A stretch of 64,000 nt of DNA, from assembly GCA_964406795.1 (NCBI GenBank), contig CAYOTA010000006.1, positions 1 to 64,000 of the forward strand, in the 5' to 3' direction. This DNA is from JAGORM01 sp964406795. GTDB lineage: Bacteria > Patescibacteriota > Microgenomatia > Levybacterales > GWA1-39-11. Made by a program: the position numbers and the translations under genes. Under the pieces are notes generated by a model, which was not told the origin of the DNA, searched no databases, and was given only the letters and a program-made list of their open reading frames with translations. Positions 8,678-15,921 of the stretch are shown piece after piece. How positions within the stretch are numbered: position 1 is the first letter of the stretch; each line of letters opens with the position of its first letter.

Positions 8678-10057
8678 ATGGAAAACAAAGGTACAATCAT
8701 TACAGTTCTAGGACAAATTGCCGAAGTGGAGTTTACGCAAACTCCGCCTTCAATTCATGACGTTTTGATCATAGAAGAAATGCCTAGTATGCAGCTGGAA
8801 GTGTGGGAATCGGCAAAATCATCTACCACCTTTTACTGCATTGTTTTATCGCCTGAAAATAAGCTCAAACGCGGCATGAGGGTAATTAACACAGGTGCAT
8901 CTATTACCATTCCAACAGGAGACCAAGTCCTTGGGCGTGTTTTGGACATTTTTGGAAACCCACAGGATGGAAAACAGAAATTTGATAAGTCCGTCAGTGA
9001 TCCGATTTTTTCCAAAGAGTTACCGTTTGATGATGTTGTACCTCCTACTCAGATTCTTGAGACAGGAATTAAAGCAATTGACTTTTTTGCTCCACTCTTC
9101 AAGGGTGGAAAGGCAGGAATTTTTGGAGGAGCCGGTGTTGGAAAAACCATACTACTAACTGAGATTATCCATAACGTAGTAATACTTAATAAGTCAAAAA
9201 GTGTATCTGTTTTTACCGGAGTTGGAGAGCGTGTTCGTGAGGCTCAAGAACTCTATGAGACATTAGAAGAAAGCAAAGTATTGCCTCAAGTTGTGCTGTT
9301 GGTTGGACAAATGGGTGAAAATCCAGCCATCAGATTTAGAACTGCGCTTGGCGGAGTTACCATGGCTGAGCACTTTAGAGATGAGGACGGGAAAGACGTG
9401 CTCTTCTTTATAGATAATGTTTTCCGTTTTGCCCAGGCTGGGTATGAACTGGCCACTCTTATGAATACTATTCCAGGAGAAGGCGGATATCAGGCCACTT
9501 TAACCTCGGAAATGGGACGCTTCCATGAAAGGCTCGTTTCCACTAAGAAAGCTGCAGTCACCACTATTGAGGCTGTTTACGTACCATCAGATGATAATGC
9601 CGATCCGGCAGTTCAGTCTATCTTTCCGTACCTTGACTCTATGGTTATTTTGTCTCGTAATTTGTATCAAGAGGGACGTTTTCCGGCCATGGACATGCTG
9701 TCTTCTACTTCATCAGCACTTAACCCAAAAACAGTTGGAGAACAACATTATAGAACCCTTCTTGAGGCACAAAACATCTTAAAAAAGGTTGTTTCTTTAG
9801 ATCGCATAGTATCTCTTATTGGAGAGTCCGAATTAAATCCTGTCGACCAGCTTGTTTATAAACGCTCTCAATTACTTAAAGGTTATATGACGCAAAGCTT
9901 CTTTGTAACAGAAGCCCAAACTGGACGTCCCGGAAAATTCGTACGGCTGGCCGATACAGTACAGGATGTAAATGATATAGTTAAGGGTAAGTATGATACA
10001 CTTGCTCCAGAAAAATTGATGTTTGTGGGAACGCTTAAAGAAGAAAAAATAAGTTAA
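8678..10057 (+). CDS. atpD: F-type ATPase subunit beta
   Basis: 459 residues from the ATG at 8678. An in-frame GTG at 8660 lies within gamma and is less likely. Catalytic motifs are intact: P-loop GGAGVGKTILL, GERVREAQELYE (catalytic Glu in GER), Walker B region VLFFIDNVFRF, and EMGRFHERLVSTKK. The lever normally reading DELSEED is degenerate here (GESELNPVDQLV), and the adenine-packing Tyr region reads EGRFPAMD. It should hydrolyse or synthesise ATP. The altered lever may change contact with gamma or epsilon. Confidence 0.95.
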   Translation: MENKGTIITVLGQIAEVEFTQTPPSIHDVLIIEEMPSMQLEVWESAKSSTTFYCIVLSPENKLKRGMRVINTGASITIPTGDQVLGRVLDIFGNPQDGKQKFDKSVSDPIFSKELPFDDVVPPTQILETGIKAIDFFAPLFKGGKAGIFGGAGVGKTILLTEIIHNVVILNKSKSVSVFTGVGERVREAQELYETLEESKVLPQVVLLVGQMGENPAIRFRTALGGVTMAEHFRDEDGKDVLFFIDNVFRFAQAGYELATLMNTIPGEGGYQATLTSEMGRFHERLVSTKKAAVTTIEAVYVPSDDNADPAVQSIFPYLDSMVILSRNLYQEGRFPAMDMLSSTSSALNPKTVGEQHYRTLLEAQNILKKVVSLDRIVSLIGESELNPVDQLVYKRSQLLKGYMTQSFFVTEAQTGRPGKFVRLADTVQDVNDIVKGKYDTLAPEKLMFVGTLKEEKIS

Positions 10058-10060
10058 TGT

Positions 10061-10489
10061 ATGAATCCTAACGACCCATCAGCGGTAACTCAAGCACAAG
10101 GTGTGCGACCATCAAAAACTTTTGATAAGGTAGAGAAACAAACACCCCAAGATCCAAATATGTTAAGCGTTGAAGTAAGAAATCCAGATAAGATTCTTTT
10201 TAAAGGCAGTGCCATAGCTATTTCAAGCAGAAATGAAGTTGGACCATTTGACGTTTTGCCTCAACATGAAAACTTTATATCTATTGTGAGCGGCAACATT
10301 ATTGTTTGGACGGGGAAACACCAAAAACAGGAAATTGAATCCACAAGTGCCATTATGAAGGCTAAATCAAACACAGTACGAGTTTTTCTAGGCGTGGAAT
10401 CATTAAATAAGGATGAGGTGATACCACAAAATCCGGGACTCAAGCGGCCGCTTCAGCCAAAACCTGAGGCCAAAACGTTGTCAAAGTAA
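10061..10489 (+). CDS. atpC: F-type ATPase subunit epsilon (beta-sandwich only)
   Basis: 142 residues. After a Pro/Gln-rich N-terminal extension of about 33 residues comes the epsilon beta-sandwich (LSVEVRNPDKILFKG, GPFDVLPQHENFISIVSG). The C-terminal helical hairpin that inhibits many bacterial enzymes is replaced by a short Pro/Lys-rich tail. Epsilon normally joins gamma to the c-ring. Last gene of the operon; its 3' end overlaps the convergent HNH gene by 9 bases. Confidence 0.8.
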   Translation: MNPNDPSAVTQAQGVRPSKTFDKVEKQTPQDPNMLSVEVRNPDKILFKGSAIAISSRNEVGPFDVLPQHENFISIVSGNIIVWTGKHQKQEIESTSAIMKAKSNTVRVFLGVESLNKDEVIPQNPGLKRPLQPKPEAKTLSK

Positions 10490-10879
10490 TTTTTTAACCC
10501 TTCCGACTCTCCCCTTACCTTTGTTTAAATTTCTAAAATTTACGGTTAATGAGTGACAGTTGGGACATACTATTCTCAGGTTTGACTCGAGATTATTAGA
10601 TGCATTCCCATCTATGTGGTCAACTTCTAGTGGAATAGCACCCGTAGCTGGGTGCATTTGCGACCATCCGCATAAAACACATACTGAATTATATTTCTCA
10701 AAAAGATATCTTCTGATATGGTGGGATATATTTAATGCTGTTACCGTATTAATATTTTGGGTACTATTGTTTTTCCAAGAAGAAATGAAGCCTTGATATT
10801 CAAAGTCTTTCTGACACTTATTGCTGCAATATTTGTAGCTTTTTCTAGCAGTTAACTTTTTACAGTTAAGACAGTTCAT
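10481..10879 (-). CDS. HNH endonuclease
   Basis: 132 residues. N-terminal zinc-ribbon-like motif (CLNCKK, CSNKCQ) and a C-terminal HNH fold: CVLCGW, then LEVDHIDGNASNN, then CPNCHSL. These give the metal-binding and catalytic His/Asn residues of the family. The start codon lies three bases beyond the 3' end of tRNA-Thr(UGU) on the same strand, so the two are probably transcribed together and tRNA 3' processing would leave an almost leaderless mRNA. Stand-alone HNH proteins of this kind are often mobile or homing-type. The target is unknown. Confidence 0.85.
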   Translation of the reverse strand: MNCLNCKKLTARKSYKYCSNKCQKDFEYQGFISSWKNNSTQNINTVTALNISHHIRRYLFEKYNSVCVLCGWSQMHPATGAIPLEVDHIDGNASNNLESNLRIVCPNCHSLTVNFRNLNKGKGRVGRVKKLL

Positions 10880-10882
10880 ATG

Positions 10883-10954
10883 AGCCCCCTCGGGGATTTG
10901 AACCCCGGACCGACGGTTTACAAAACCGTTGCTCTACCACTGAGCTAAAGGGGC
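10883..10954 (-). tRNA. tRNA-Thr (anticodon UGU)
   Basis: 72 bases with a full cloverleaf: acceptor GCCCCTT/AGGGGGC, D-arm AGCTCAGTGGTAGAGC, anticodon stem ACGGT/ACCGT with loop TTTGTAA, and T-arm CGGGGTTCAAATCCCCG. The anticodon reads TGT. CCA is not encoded. Confidence 0.95.
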
Positions 10955-11889
10955 AGAAAAATCATTATAGCAATCTAGTCAGATAAAATCTATAACATAG
11001 CTTGAAACGCAAAATAATTCGCTTTTCTGCCAAAAGCAAATATATACATGTCGCCCTTTTTGTGATGGGCTGAGGAAACTAGCAGATTAGAACAGAAATA
11101 ATCCGAGAGACATGTTCGGATACAGACTATATTTCCTACAAATACCCTTGCAAAAAATACGTCACTGTTGAAGACAGGAAACGTTTAGGCAGTCGAGACA
11201 ACAGCAACTCTTACTAGCGCGGAACAACTAACCAAATCTCAAAAACTTTAAACAAACTTTTGTGGTTTTTTCGTAGATATTTTGTAAATGCTTTCATAGA
11301 CAGTCTTATTTATGTGCCAGTTTCAGCTTGCCTGAATTTGGTACAGAATTTTAACTCTTAAAATTCTGTGAAAATATTTCTTAAGTTACATAAGTTAATC
11401 AAATTTTGTAAACAGTTGTCAATAGGCAAAAGGGCTAAATTGTACAATAAATGTTAACACAAATAAGTACATCATTTGAGGCTAAACCGAGGGTAAAAAT
11501 AAAAAAGGTGTAAATATTTTTTCTCTTCTCTTCCTATTTTGTGTTACGTGAAAAGTAGAAACTATTCGTATGCTTGTGCCAGTTTGAGTCCGACTCGTCG
11601 GACAAAAATCTGGTCGTAAGCTAAAAACAAGAAAATGAATGAAAAGCAAAAGAAACAGCAGGATGATTTATGTGAATGGTTGATGATTAATTGTTCAAGT
11701 TAGTTGTTAGGTGTTAATTGTTAAATTTATGTACGAGGGGATGGGTTGAAAGGAAAAACAGCGGTTAAGCTGGGTGTAGAGAAATCTCTACTCTTTCAAC
11801 CCACCCCGGATCGCACCCTGCATCGAGACAACCCGACAAATACGGAGCGTTTCCGTGGTGTCGAGATAAATCCCAATGTATAGTTCTTG
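10955..11889. other. Gene-poor region with several hairpins
   Basis: No convincing gene. It holds a possible structured RNA (11046-11115), a perfect 12-bp hairpin ACAGAATTTTAA/TTAAAATTCTGT (11343-11369) next to an imperfect one (11314-11344), and a hairpin GTCCGA-CTCG-TCGGAC (11588-11603). The last two hairpin regions are each introduced by TGTGCCAGTTT. G+C content rises from about 11730, where the orphan island begins. Confidence 0.5.
11046..11115 (+). ncRNA. Possible structured RNA
   Basis: ACATGTC and GACATGT form a closing helix. It encloses a GCCC/GGGC hairpin, the unpaired segment TGAGGAAA and a small CTA/TAG hairpin. The closing helix competes with TCCGA/TCGGA at 11102-11120. No known family recognised, and the strand is uncertain. 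Confidence 0.25.
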
Positions 11890-12315
11890 CTAATTGCGAG
11901 ACAAACCCCAAACGCTCAACGCGTATGAGTAGCAATTGACGTTTGCCGCAATTGCATATCCCGTGTTCCGGTATTGAAAGCGCAGACGCCAGGCTTGCTT
12001 GCACGTGGCAGCATTAGCCTCCTCAATAGATGCGAAGTTAGTCGTAACTGACTGGTGGTCTGTCACGAAAAAGTCATCTGCGAGAAGAACAGCACTGATC
12101 AAAATCGTGCGGGTGACAGGGTCAATGACCACTGTAACAGAACACGATCCTGCACGGGCTGCCTTGGCGGGCGCGACTTCGACTCCTGGGAGAATCCCTG
12201 GGTCGAATTGACAAGTTGTCGGCGTGTCAACTGCAGACGCAGTCTGTTCGGTGGCGGTAAAGCCTCCGAAAAGGGTGATGGCCAAAAAGGCCAGGAACAA
12301 ACCCAGTTTGTGCAC
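11890..12315 (-). CDS. Secreted orphan protein (G+C-rich island 1)
   Basis: 141 residues with a signal peptide (MHKLGLFLAFLAITLFGGF, cleavage near TASA). The mature part has four Cys (CQFDPG, SCSVTV, CKQAW, NVNCYSYA) that could form disulfides. A good ribosome-binding site (GGAGGA) sits just upstream, unlike most neighbouring chromosomal genes. Base composition is much richer in G+C than the flanks. No family recognised. Preceded by a partial copy of the leader repeat also found before the next two genes. Confidence 0.6.
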   Translation of the reverse strand: MHKLGLFLAFLAITLFGGFTATEQTASAVDTPTTCQFDPGILPGVEVAPAKAARAGSCSVTVVIDPVTRTILISAVLLADDFFVTDHQSVTTNFASIEEANAATCKQAWRLRFQYRNTGYAIAANVNCYSYALSVWGLSRN

Positions 12316-12340
12316 GGTATCCTCCGGTGCTGATTTACAT

Positions 12341-12352
12341 CGTGAACTTATG
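12341..12352 (-). repeat. Island leader repeat, partial copy
   Basis: CGTGAACTTATG on the plus strand, matching one half of the 23-base repeat at 12724-12746 and 13174-13196. It is placed similarly upstream of an island gene. Confidence 0.55.
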
Positions 12353-12443
12353 CGTTACCTCGAATGATTCGAGATCTGACTTATACCGAATTGGCGTACT
12401 CGGTTTTACTCGAGTCTATGGTTGCTGTCTGGATAAGCCAAAC

Positions 12444-12710
12444 TTAGTCAATCACCTGAATGCGGCCGTTGAAAATGGCACGTCGAACTTGATCGATGTT
12501 CAGGCGTTTGCCATTCCACAAGGGCCCCCAACTGAATTTGGTGTTTTTTTCTTCGAAGAAAAACTCCGGAGCACCACCCAGTGAGGCTGCGATCCCTGCG
12601 ATGTCGTGATATGGCATATCTGAGCCATCGTAGTTCGGATCTTGATTGCGCTTGATAAGCGTGTTCTCAATCACCTGATACTGCGCTCGAATGAGGGTGG
12701 GAATGGGCAT
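12444..12710 (-). CDS. Orphan protein (G+C-rich island 1)
   Basis: 88 residues from the ATG at 12710, which has AGGAGA at proper spacing. An in-frame ATG at 12797 also has a plausible site (GAGGAAATAAC), but it would translate through the leader repeat. The protein is soluble, with no signal or membrane segment; it contains a short acidic and aromatic stretch (EFFFEEKNTKFSWGP). No family recognised. Confidence 0.5.
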   Translation of the reverse strand: MPIPTLIRAQYQVIENTLIKRNQDPNYDGSDMPYHDIAGIAASLGGAPEFFFEEKNTKFSWGPLWNGKRLNIDQVRRAIFNGRIQVID

Positions 12711-12723
12711 GATTTTTCTCCTA

Positions 12724-12746
12724 TGAACTTCGGTCGTGAACTTATG
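12724..12746 (-). repeat. Island leader repeat, copy 2
   Basis: Two TGAACTT words 13 bases apart (the second beginning GTGAACTT and ending in ATG on the plus strand). It sits directly upstream of the ribosome-binding site of the gene starting at 12710. Identical over 23 bases to the copy at 13174-13196. Confidence 0.75.
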
Positions 12747-12798
12747 CGCTCGAACCCGAATGGCCTTCCAGGGTGGATGGCACGTGTTTTCACACATG

Positions 12799-13152
12799 TT
12801 ATTTCCTCAACTCGGAGAGACACACTTCCAGCTTGAACTTGGCCTCTTGAAGGTCTTTGTCATCCGGGAAATCTCCCATGAGGACGTCTAGATACTTGAT
12901 GGCATGATCGTAGTTGTCTACGAGGGGTTCTGCATACCAAGTCTTGTGCTCGATAGAGCTATCGTAAAGCTTGGCGACTGGCGCAACAGCCTTAATCAGG
13001 ATGATTGTGCCGGCGAAAACCCCTGCCATCTCCAGTGCCTGGTCGTAGGCCGCGCCTTCTTCGGCTCGAAACCCGATGACTCGATCCTCTATCCGAGGTG
13101 CTGCCTTCTCCAAGACTGCCACGATGGCCTCTGACTCAGTTGCGATTTGCAT
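12799..13152 (-). CDS. Orphan protein, possibly helical (G+C-rich island 1)
   Basis: 117 residues with a strong ribosome-binding site (AAGGAGAG). One moderately hydrophobic stretch (MAGVFAGTIILIKAVAPVAKL) lies in an otherwise charged, probably helical protein ending in LQEAKFKLEVCLSELRK. The C-terminal part could form a TPR-like helical pair, but no family is recognised. G+C-rich, and preceded by a full leader repeat. Confidence 0.55.
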   Translation of the reverse strand: MQIATESEAIVAVLEKAAPRIEDRVIGFRAEEGAAYDQALEMAGVFAGTIILIKAVAPVAKLYDSSIEHKTWYAEPLVDNYDHAIKYLDVLMGDFPDDKDLQEAKFKLEVCLSELRK

Positions 13153-13173
13153 GACTACTCTCCTTATGAGATG

Positions 13174-13196
13174 TGAACTTCGGTCGTGAACTTATG
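13174..13196 (-). repeat. Island leader repeat, copy 1
   Basis: The same 23-base sequence as 12724-12746, placed about 20 bases upstream of the gene starting at 13152. It may be a promoter, operator or translational element shared by the island genes. Confidence 0.75.
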
Positions 13197-13202
13197 TGCG
13201 TG

Positions 13203-13298
13203 TCAGGAACAAATCCAAATGATTGCCGTCGTGGCGACCACAAGGTCTGTGATAAGTGCACAAGCTGTCCCAAGCGGGGATTGGACAAACTTTGACAT
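13203..13298 (-). CDS. Small membrane peptide (31 aa)
   Basis: Starts at the ATG at 13298 behind a strong AGGAGGAAGGA. The peptide is largely hydrophobic (ACALITDLVVATTAIIWICS), so it is a candidate single-helix membrane peptide. It would be the first gene of the island series, with the leader repeat directly after it. Very short; the call rests on the ribosome-binding site and context. Confidence 0.4.
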   Translation of the reverse strand: MSKFVQSPLGTACALITDLVVATTAIIWICS

Positions 13299-13438
13299 GT
13301 CTTTCTATCCTTCCTCCTATCTATATAGATGGCTGCCTGAAGCCAAAGTCTTAGCTTCAGATAGCCACCTACATATAAATTTGTCATACTTCATTAAAAT
13401 TTTGTAGGACAAGCAAGAACTAAATTATTAAGGTGCGA

Positions 13439-13542
13439 GGTTCCGATACGATCGGAACCGAAGTCCCTCTGGGATGCTCCGTGAGCCGTTTACAAATAGT
13501 ACATAAAGGCAAACGGTAAATCCCGTGGGACGATTTCTTTTT
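13439..13542 (+). ncRNA. Candidate structured RNA
   Basis: A perfect hairpin GGTTCCGAT/ATCGGAACC with loop ACG is followed by a nested stem: GTCCC/GGGAC, an internal loop, GGGAT/ATCCC, then CCGTTT/AAACGG. The stem is closed by GATTTCTTTTT, as in an intrinsic terminator. No protein frame explains these pairings. No known RNA family recognised. Confidence 0.45.
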
Positions 13543-13743
13543 CAAACTCCGCAAAGCATGCAAATAGCCTTGTTTTGTGATGAAAAAGTGAAAACTTATA
13601 AGGATGTTTCCGGCATGCATTACCCGGAACATTCCATGCGCAAATCCTACCATAATCAAGGCTAAAAGTCAATATTATAGGCCTTAAAACTTATTTGTCA
13701 TCACTTCAAACCAGAAACCTGAAAAACTGAGCTTACGAACGCT

Positions 13744-13855
13744 TGGAAAGGGGAAAGGTATTCTCCGGCCCTTTCAGTGAGTAAGCGAGGTTTTGATGGA
13801 ATGAATGGTTTGGTGATGAGAGGTTTTTGGTTCTTTTTGACGGACAAAAAGAACA
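13744..13855. repeat. Dispersed intergenic repeat, copy 1
   Basis: The segment with AAAGGTATTCTCCGGCC, then GGTGATGAGAG and a T-rich/A-rich palindrome ending in AAAAAGAA, is clearly similar to 40911-41010. The palindrome (TTCTTTTTGACGG and its complement) belongs to a hairpin family also seen at 40669-40690 and 41050-41075. Confidence 0.6.
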
Positions 13856-13862
13856 GTTATCG

Positions 13863-13887
13863 TGAGCCGATGGTGGGACTTGAACCC
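13863..13887 (-). pseudogene. tRNA 3' fragment interrupted by palindromic repeat
   Basis: On the minus strand this reads as the 3' strand of a tRNA: GGGTTCAAGTCCC, then ACCATCGGCTCA. The expected 5' partner beginning GCCGATG is absent upstream. In its place lies a G+C-rich palindrome of the CCTGCCTGCCGGCAAGG type (about 13887-13910). Either a disrupted tRNA or a residual attachment site. Confidence 0.55.
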
Positions 13888-13910
13888 CTGCCTTGCCGGC
13901 AGGCAGGCAC
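13887..13910. repeat. G+C-rich palindrome (CCTGCC/GGCAGG family)
   Basis: CCTGCCTTGCCGGCAGG pairs with itself and is followed by CAGGCAC. A related palindrome lies at 63645-63664, downstream of the phosphoglycerate mutase gene. Confidence 0.6.
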
Positions 13911-13943
13911 GGCTTGCTCTTTACCCGCCTGCAATGCCATGTG

Positions 13944-14015
13944 AGCCAACCAAGGGAATCGAACCCTTAACCTACGGTTTACGATACCGTTGCTCTACCA
14001 TTGAGCTAGGTTGGC
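13944..14015 (-). tRNA. tRNA-Thr (anticodon CGU)
   Basis: 72 bases: acceptor GCCAACC/GGTTGGC, D-arm AGCTCAATGGTAGAGC, anticodon stem ACGGT/ACCGT with loop ATCGTAA, and T-arm AAGGGTTCGATTCCCTT. The anticodon reads CGT. Second threonine isoacceptor in the window; CCA not encoded. Confidence 0.95.
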
Positions 14016-14307
14016 ATGCTTTGGCGGGCAGGCGAAAGAGTTATGTGGCATAACAGCTTTAAATTTTACCATACTTTGAACTAGTAATACCTGCTTGCAA
14101 AAAGAAAATATGCGGTTTATACTGATGTTGCTCTCAGAGTCTTAAGAAAGCGGTATGTTTTCCTCTACATCTTTCCCAATGAGGTATCCGCAAGGAAATG
14201 AGAAGCGCTGGATCTAACCCGAGGGTTAGAATCGCCTTCTTCCTATTCAAAACGTTTGGGGAAGCACCTCTTTCTTTTCTCTGAGGGCAGAATTTATCAA
14301 TAGTAAT

Positions 14308-14367
14308 GTCATTCTGAGCTATATGCGAAGAATCTAATACGAGATCCTTCATTTCATTCAGGATGAC
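14308..14367. repeat. Dispersed palindromic repeat (GTCATTCTGA type)
   Basis: Ends GTCATTCTGA and TTCAGGATGAC are near-complementary, with CGAAGAATCT and GAGATCCTTC between them. This matches a palindromic repeat that is common in many bacterial genomes. Confidence 0.6.
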
Positions 14368-14424
14368 ACTCCCCATTCTCTTTCTTCTTGACATTTTTCC
14401 CCATAAACACTCATAGTTGTATCT

Positions 14425-15801
14425 ATGGAAAAGATTTTTAATAGAAAATCCGTTGAACGTGTTGTGGGTGCCCCTGCCTACATTTTGGATAAAACTGTTT
14501 CAGGCACAAATAAGCTTGGAGAATTCACCATTAACAAACCTATTAAACGAGCCAAACAATATTGGCAAACATTAGGCCCGGGACTTACCACGGGGGCTGC
14601 TGATGACGATCCATCAGGAATTGCCACATACTCTCAAACAGGAGCGCAGTATGGGTTTCAGCTTTTGTGGTTGGCTGTTTTTACCTTTCCATTAATGACT
14701 GTGGTTCAGGAAATGTGTGCCCGTATAGGACTCGTAACCGGACGGGGACTTGCAGCTAACATCAGGCGCCAATACCCACCTTGGGTTTTGTATGTTGCAA
14801 CCATTCTACTACTATCAGCAAATACATTTAATATAGGAGCCAATTTGGGAGCAATGGCTTCTGCTACAAGACTTTTGTTTCCAAATTTAAGCTTCCTATT
14901 GTTACTCGTGTTTTTTACGCTGATTAGTATTGGACTTCAAGTGTTTACTAGCTACGAGCGGTATGCCAAATACCTTAAGTGGATGGCTTTAATTCTTTTG
15001 TCCTATGTTTTTTCTGCAATCTCCATAAATCTAAATATAGAAGAATTGCTCAGAAATACATTTATCCCAAGCGTGATCTTTTCAAAAGAGCAACTCTTTA
15101 TAATATGCGCAATTCTAGGTACCACCATTTCGCCGTATTTATTTTTCTGGCAAACGTCCCAAGAAGTTGAAGAGGAAATTCTAAAAGGTAAAATTACGCT
15201 TGCCATGAGACAGGGAACTGACAAACGGCACATAAAACGGATGAGACTGGACGTGTTTTCCGGCATGTTTATCTCAAATCTTGTTATGTACTTTATTATT
15301 GCAGCCTCTGCCGCTACTCTTTTTAGGGAAGGGATTACAAATATTCAAACGTCGGCCCAAGCTGCAGAAGCACTTAAGCCAATTGCAGGAGACCAAGCAG
15401 CATTACTATTTACACTTGGAATTATTGGAACAGGGATGCTGGCTGTTCCTATCTTGGCAGGCGCCTCAGCCTATGCCATTTCTGAAGCACTGAAATGGAA
15501 ACATGGACTTCACCAAAAACTAAATGATGCCTACTCTTTTTATGGCGTTATAATTTTTTCAATGATTATAGGTATGGTTTTAAACCTTATTGGAATTGAT
15601 CCTATTCCTATGCTTATTTACTCGGCAGTTGCAAACGGCCTTATTGCGCCAGTTATTTTATTCTTTATTGTACGTATATCAGGAGATAAAAAAGTTATGG
15701 GGGAGTGGACAAATCACCCAGCCATAACAGTTATAGGAATAGCCACTATTTGCATTATGACTCTTGCCGGAATCGCTACCATTCTCTCTTTCTTCCTGTA
15801 G
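14425..15801 (+). CDS. NRAMP-family divalent metal transporter (divergent)
   Basis: 458 residues with about 11 membrane helices after a 45-residue soluble N-terminus. TM1 has GAADDDPSGIATYSQTGAQYG, the counterpart of the DPGN metal-binding motif, in its DPSG form. TM6 has ISPYLFFWQTSQEVEEE, where classical Mn/Fe carriers place a metal-binding Met, which is lacking here. Known: NRAMP homologues without that Met include magnesium-selective relatives. Inference: a divalent cation importer whose preference may not be Mn or Fe. It is a single gene with no tightly linked partner. Confidence 0.85.
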   Translation: MEKIFNRKSVERVVGAPAYILDKTVSGTNKLGEFTINKPIKRAKQYWQTLGPGLTTGAADDDPSGIATYSQTGAQYGFQLLWLAVFTFPLMTVVQEMCARIGLVTGRGLAANIRRQYPPWVLYVATILLLSANTFNIGANLGAMASATRLLFPNLSFLLLLVFFTLISIGLQVFTSYERYAKYLKWMALILLSYVFSAISINLNIEELLRNTFIPSVIFSKEQLFIICAILGTTISPYLFFWQTSQEVEEEILKGKITLAMRQGTDKRHIKRMRLDVFSGMFISNLVMYFIIAASAATLFREGITNIQTSAQAAEALKPIAGDQAALLFTLGIIGTGMLAVPILAGASAYAISEALKWKHGLHQKLNDAYSFYGVIIFSMIIGMVLNLIGIDPIPMLIYSAVANGLIAPVILFFIVRISGDKKVMGEWTNHPAITVIGIATICIMTLAGIATILSFFL

Positions 15802-15921
15802 AACAGCTCAAAACTTAAAATTTAAAAGGCAAAAAGATACAATTTAAAACTCGAAAGTTAAGTACTTTTTACTTTTTACTTGAAATTTTAACTTTTAACC
15901 TTTACCATTTTACTTATCTAT

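Noticed and set aside
11046..11120. RNase P RNA (GAGGAAA and ACAGAAA words)
   Set aside because: Only the two short words match. Spacing and the rest of the conserved core are missing, so it is kept only as an unnamed structured RNA.
11635..11703. 22-codon frame beginning MNEKQKKQQDD
   Set aside because: Too short, no ribosome-binding site, and in an A+T-rich region rich in chance frames.
11999..12836. Plus-strand open frames across island 1
   Set aside because: They are antisense to the minus-strand genes, which have good ribosome-binding sites and a signal peptide.
13136..13672. Minus-strand frames at 13136-13387 and 13420-13672
   Set aside because: The first runs through the leader repeat and the small membrane peptide in another frame. 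The second lies over the structured RNA and has no plausible protein character.
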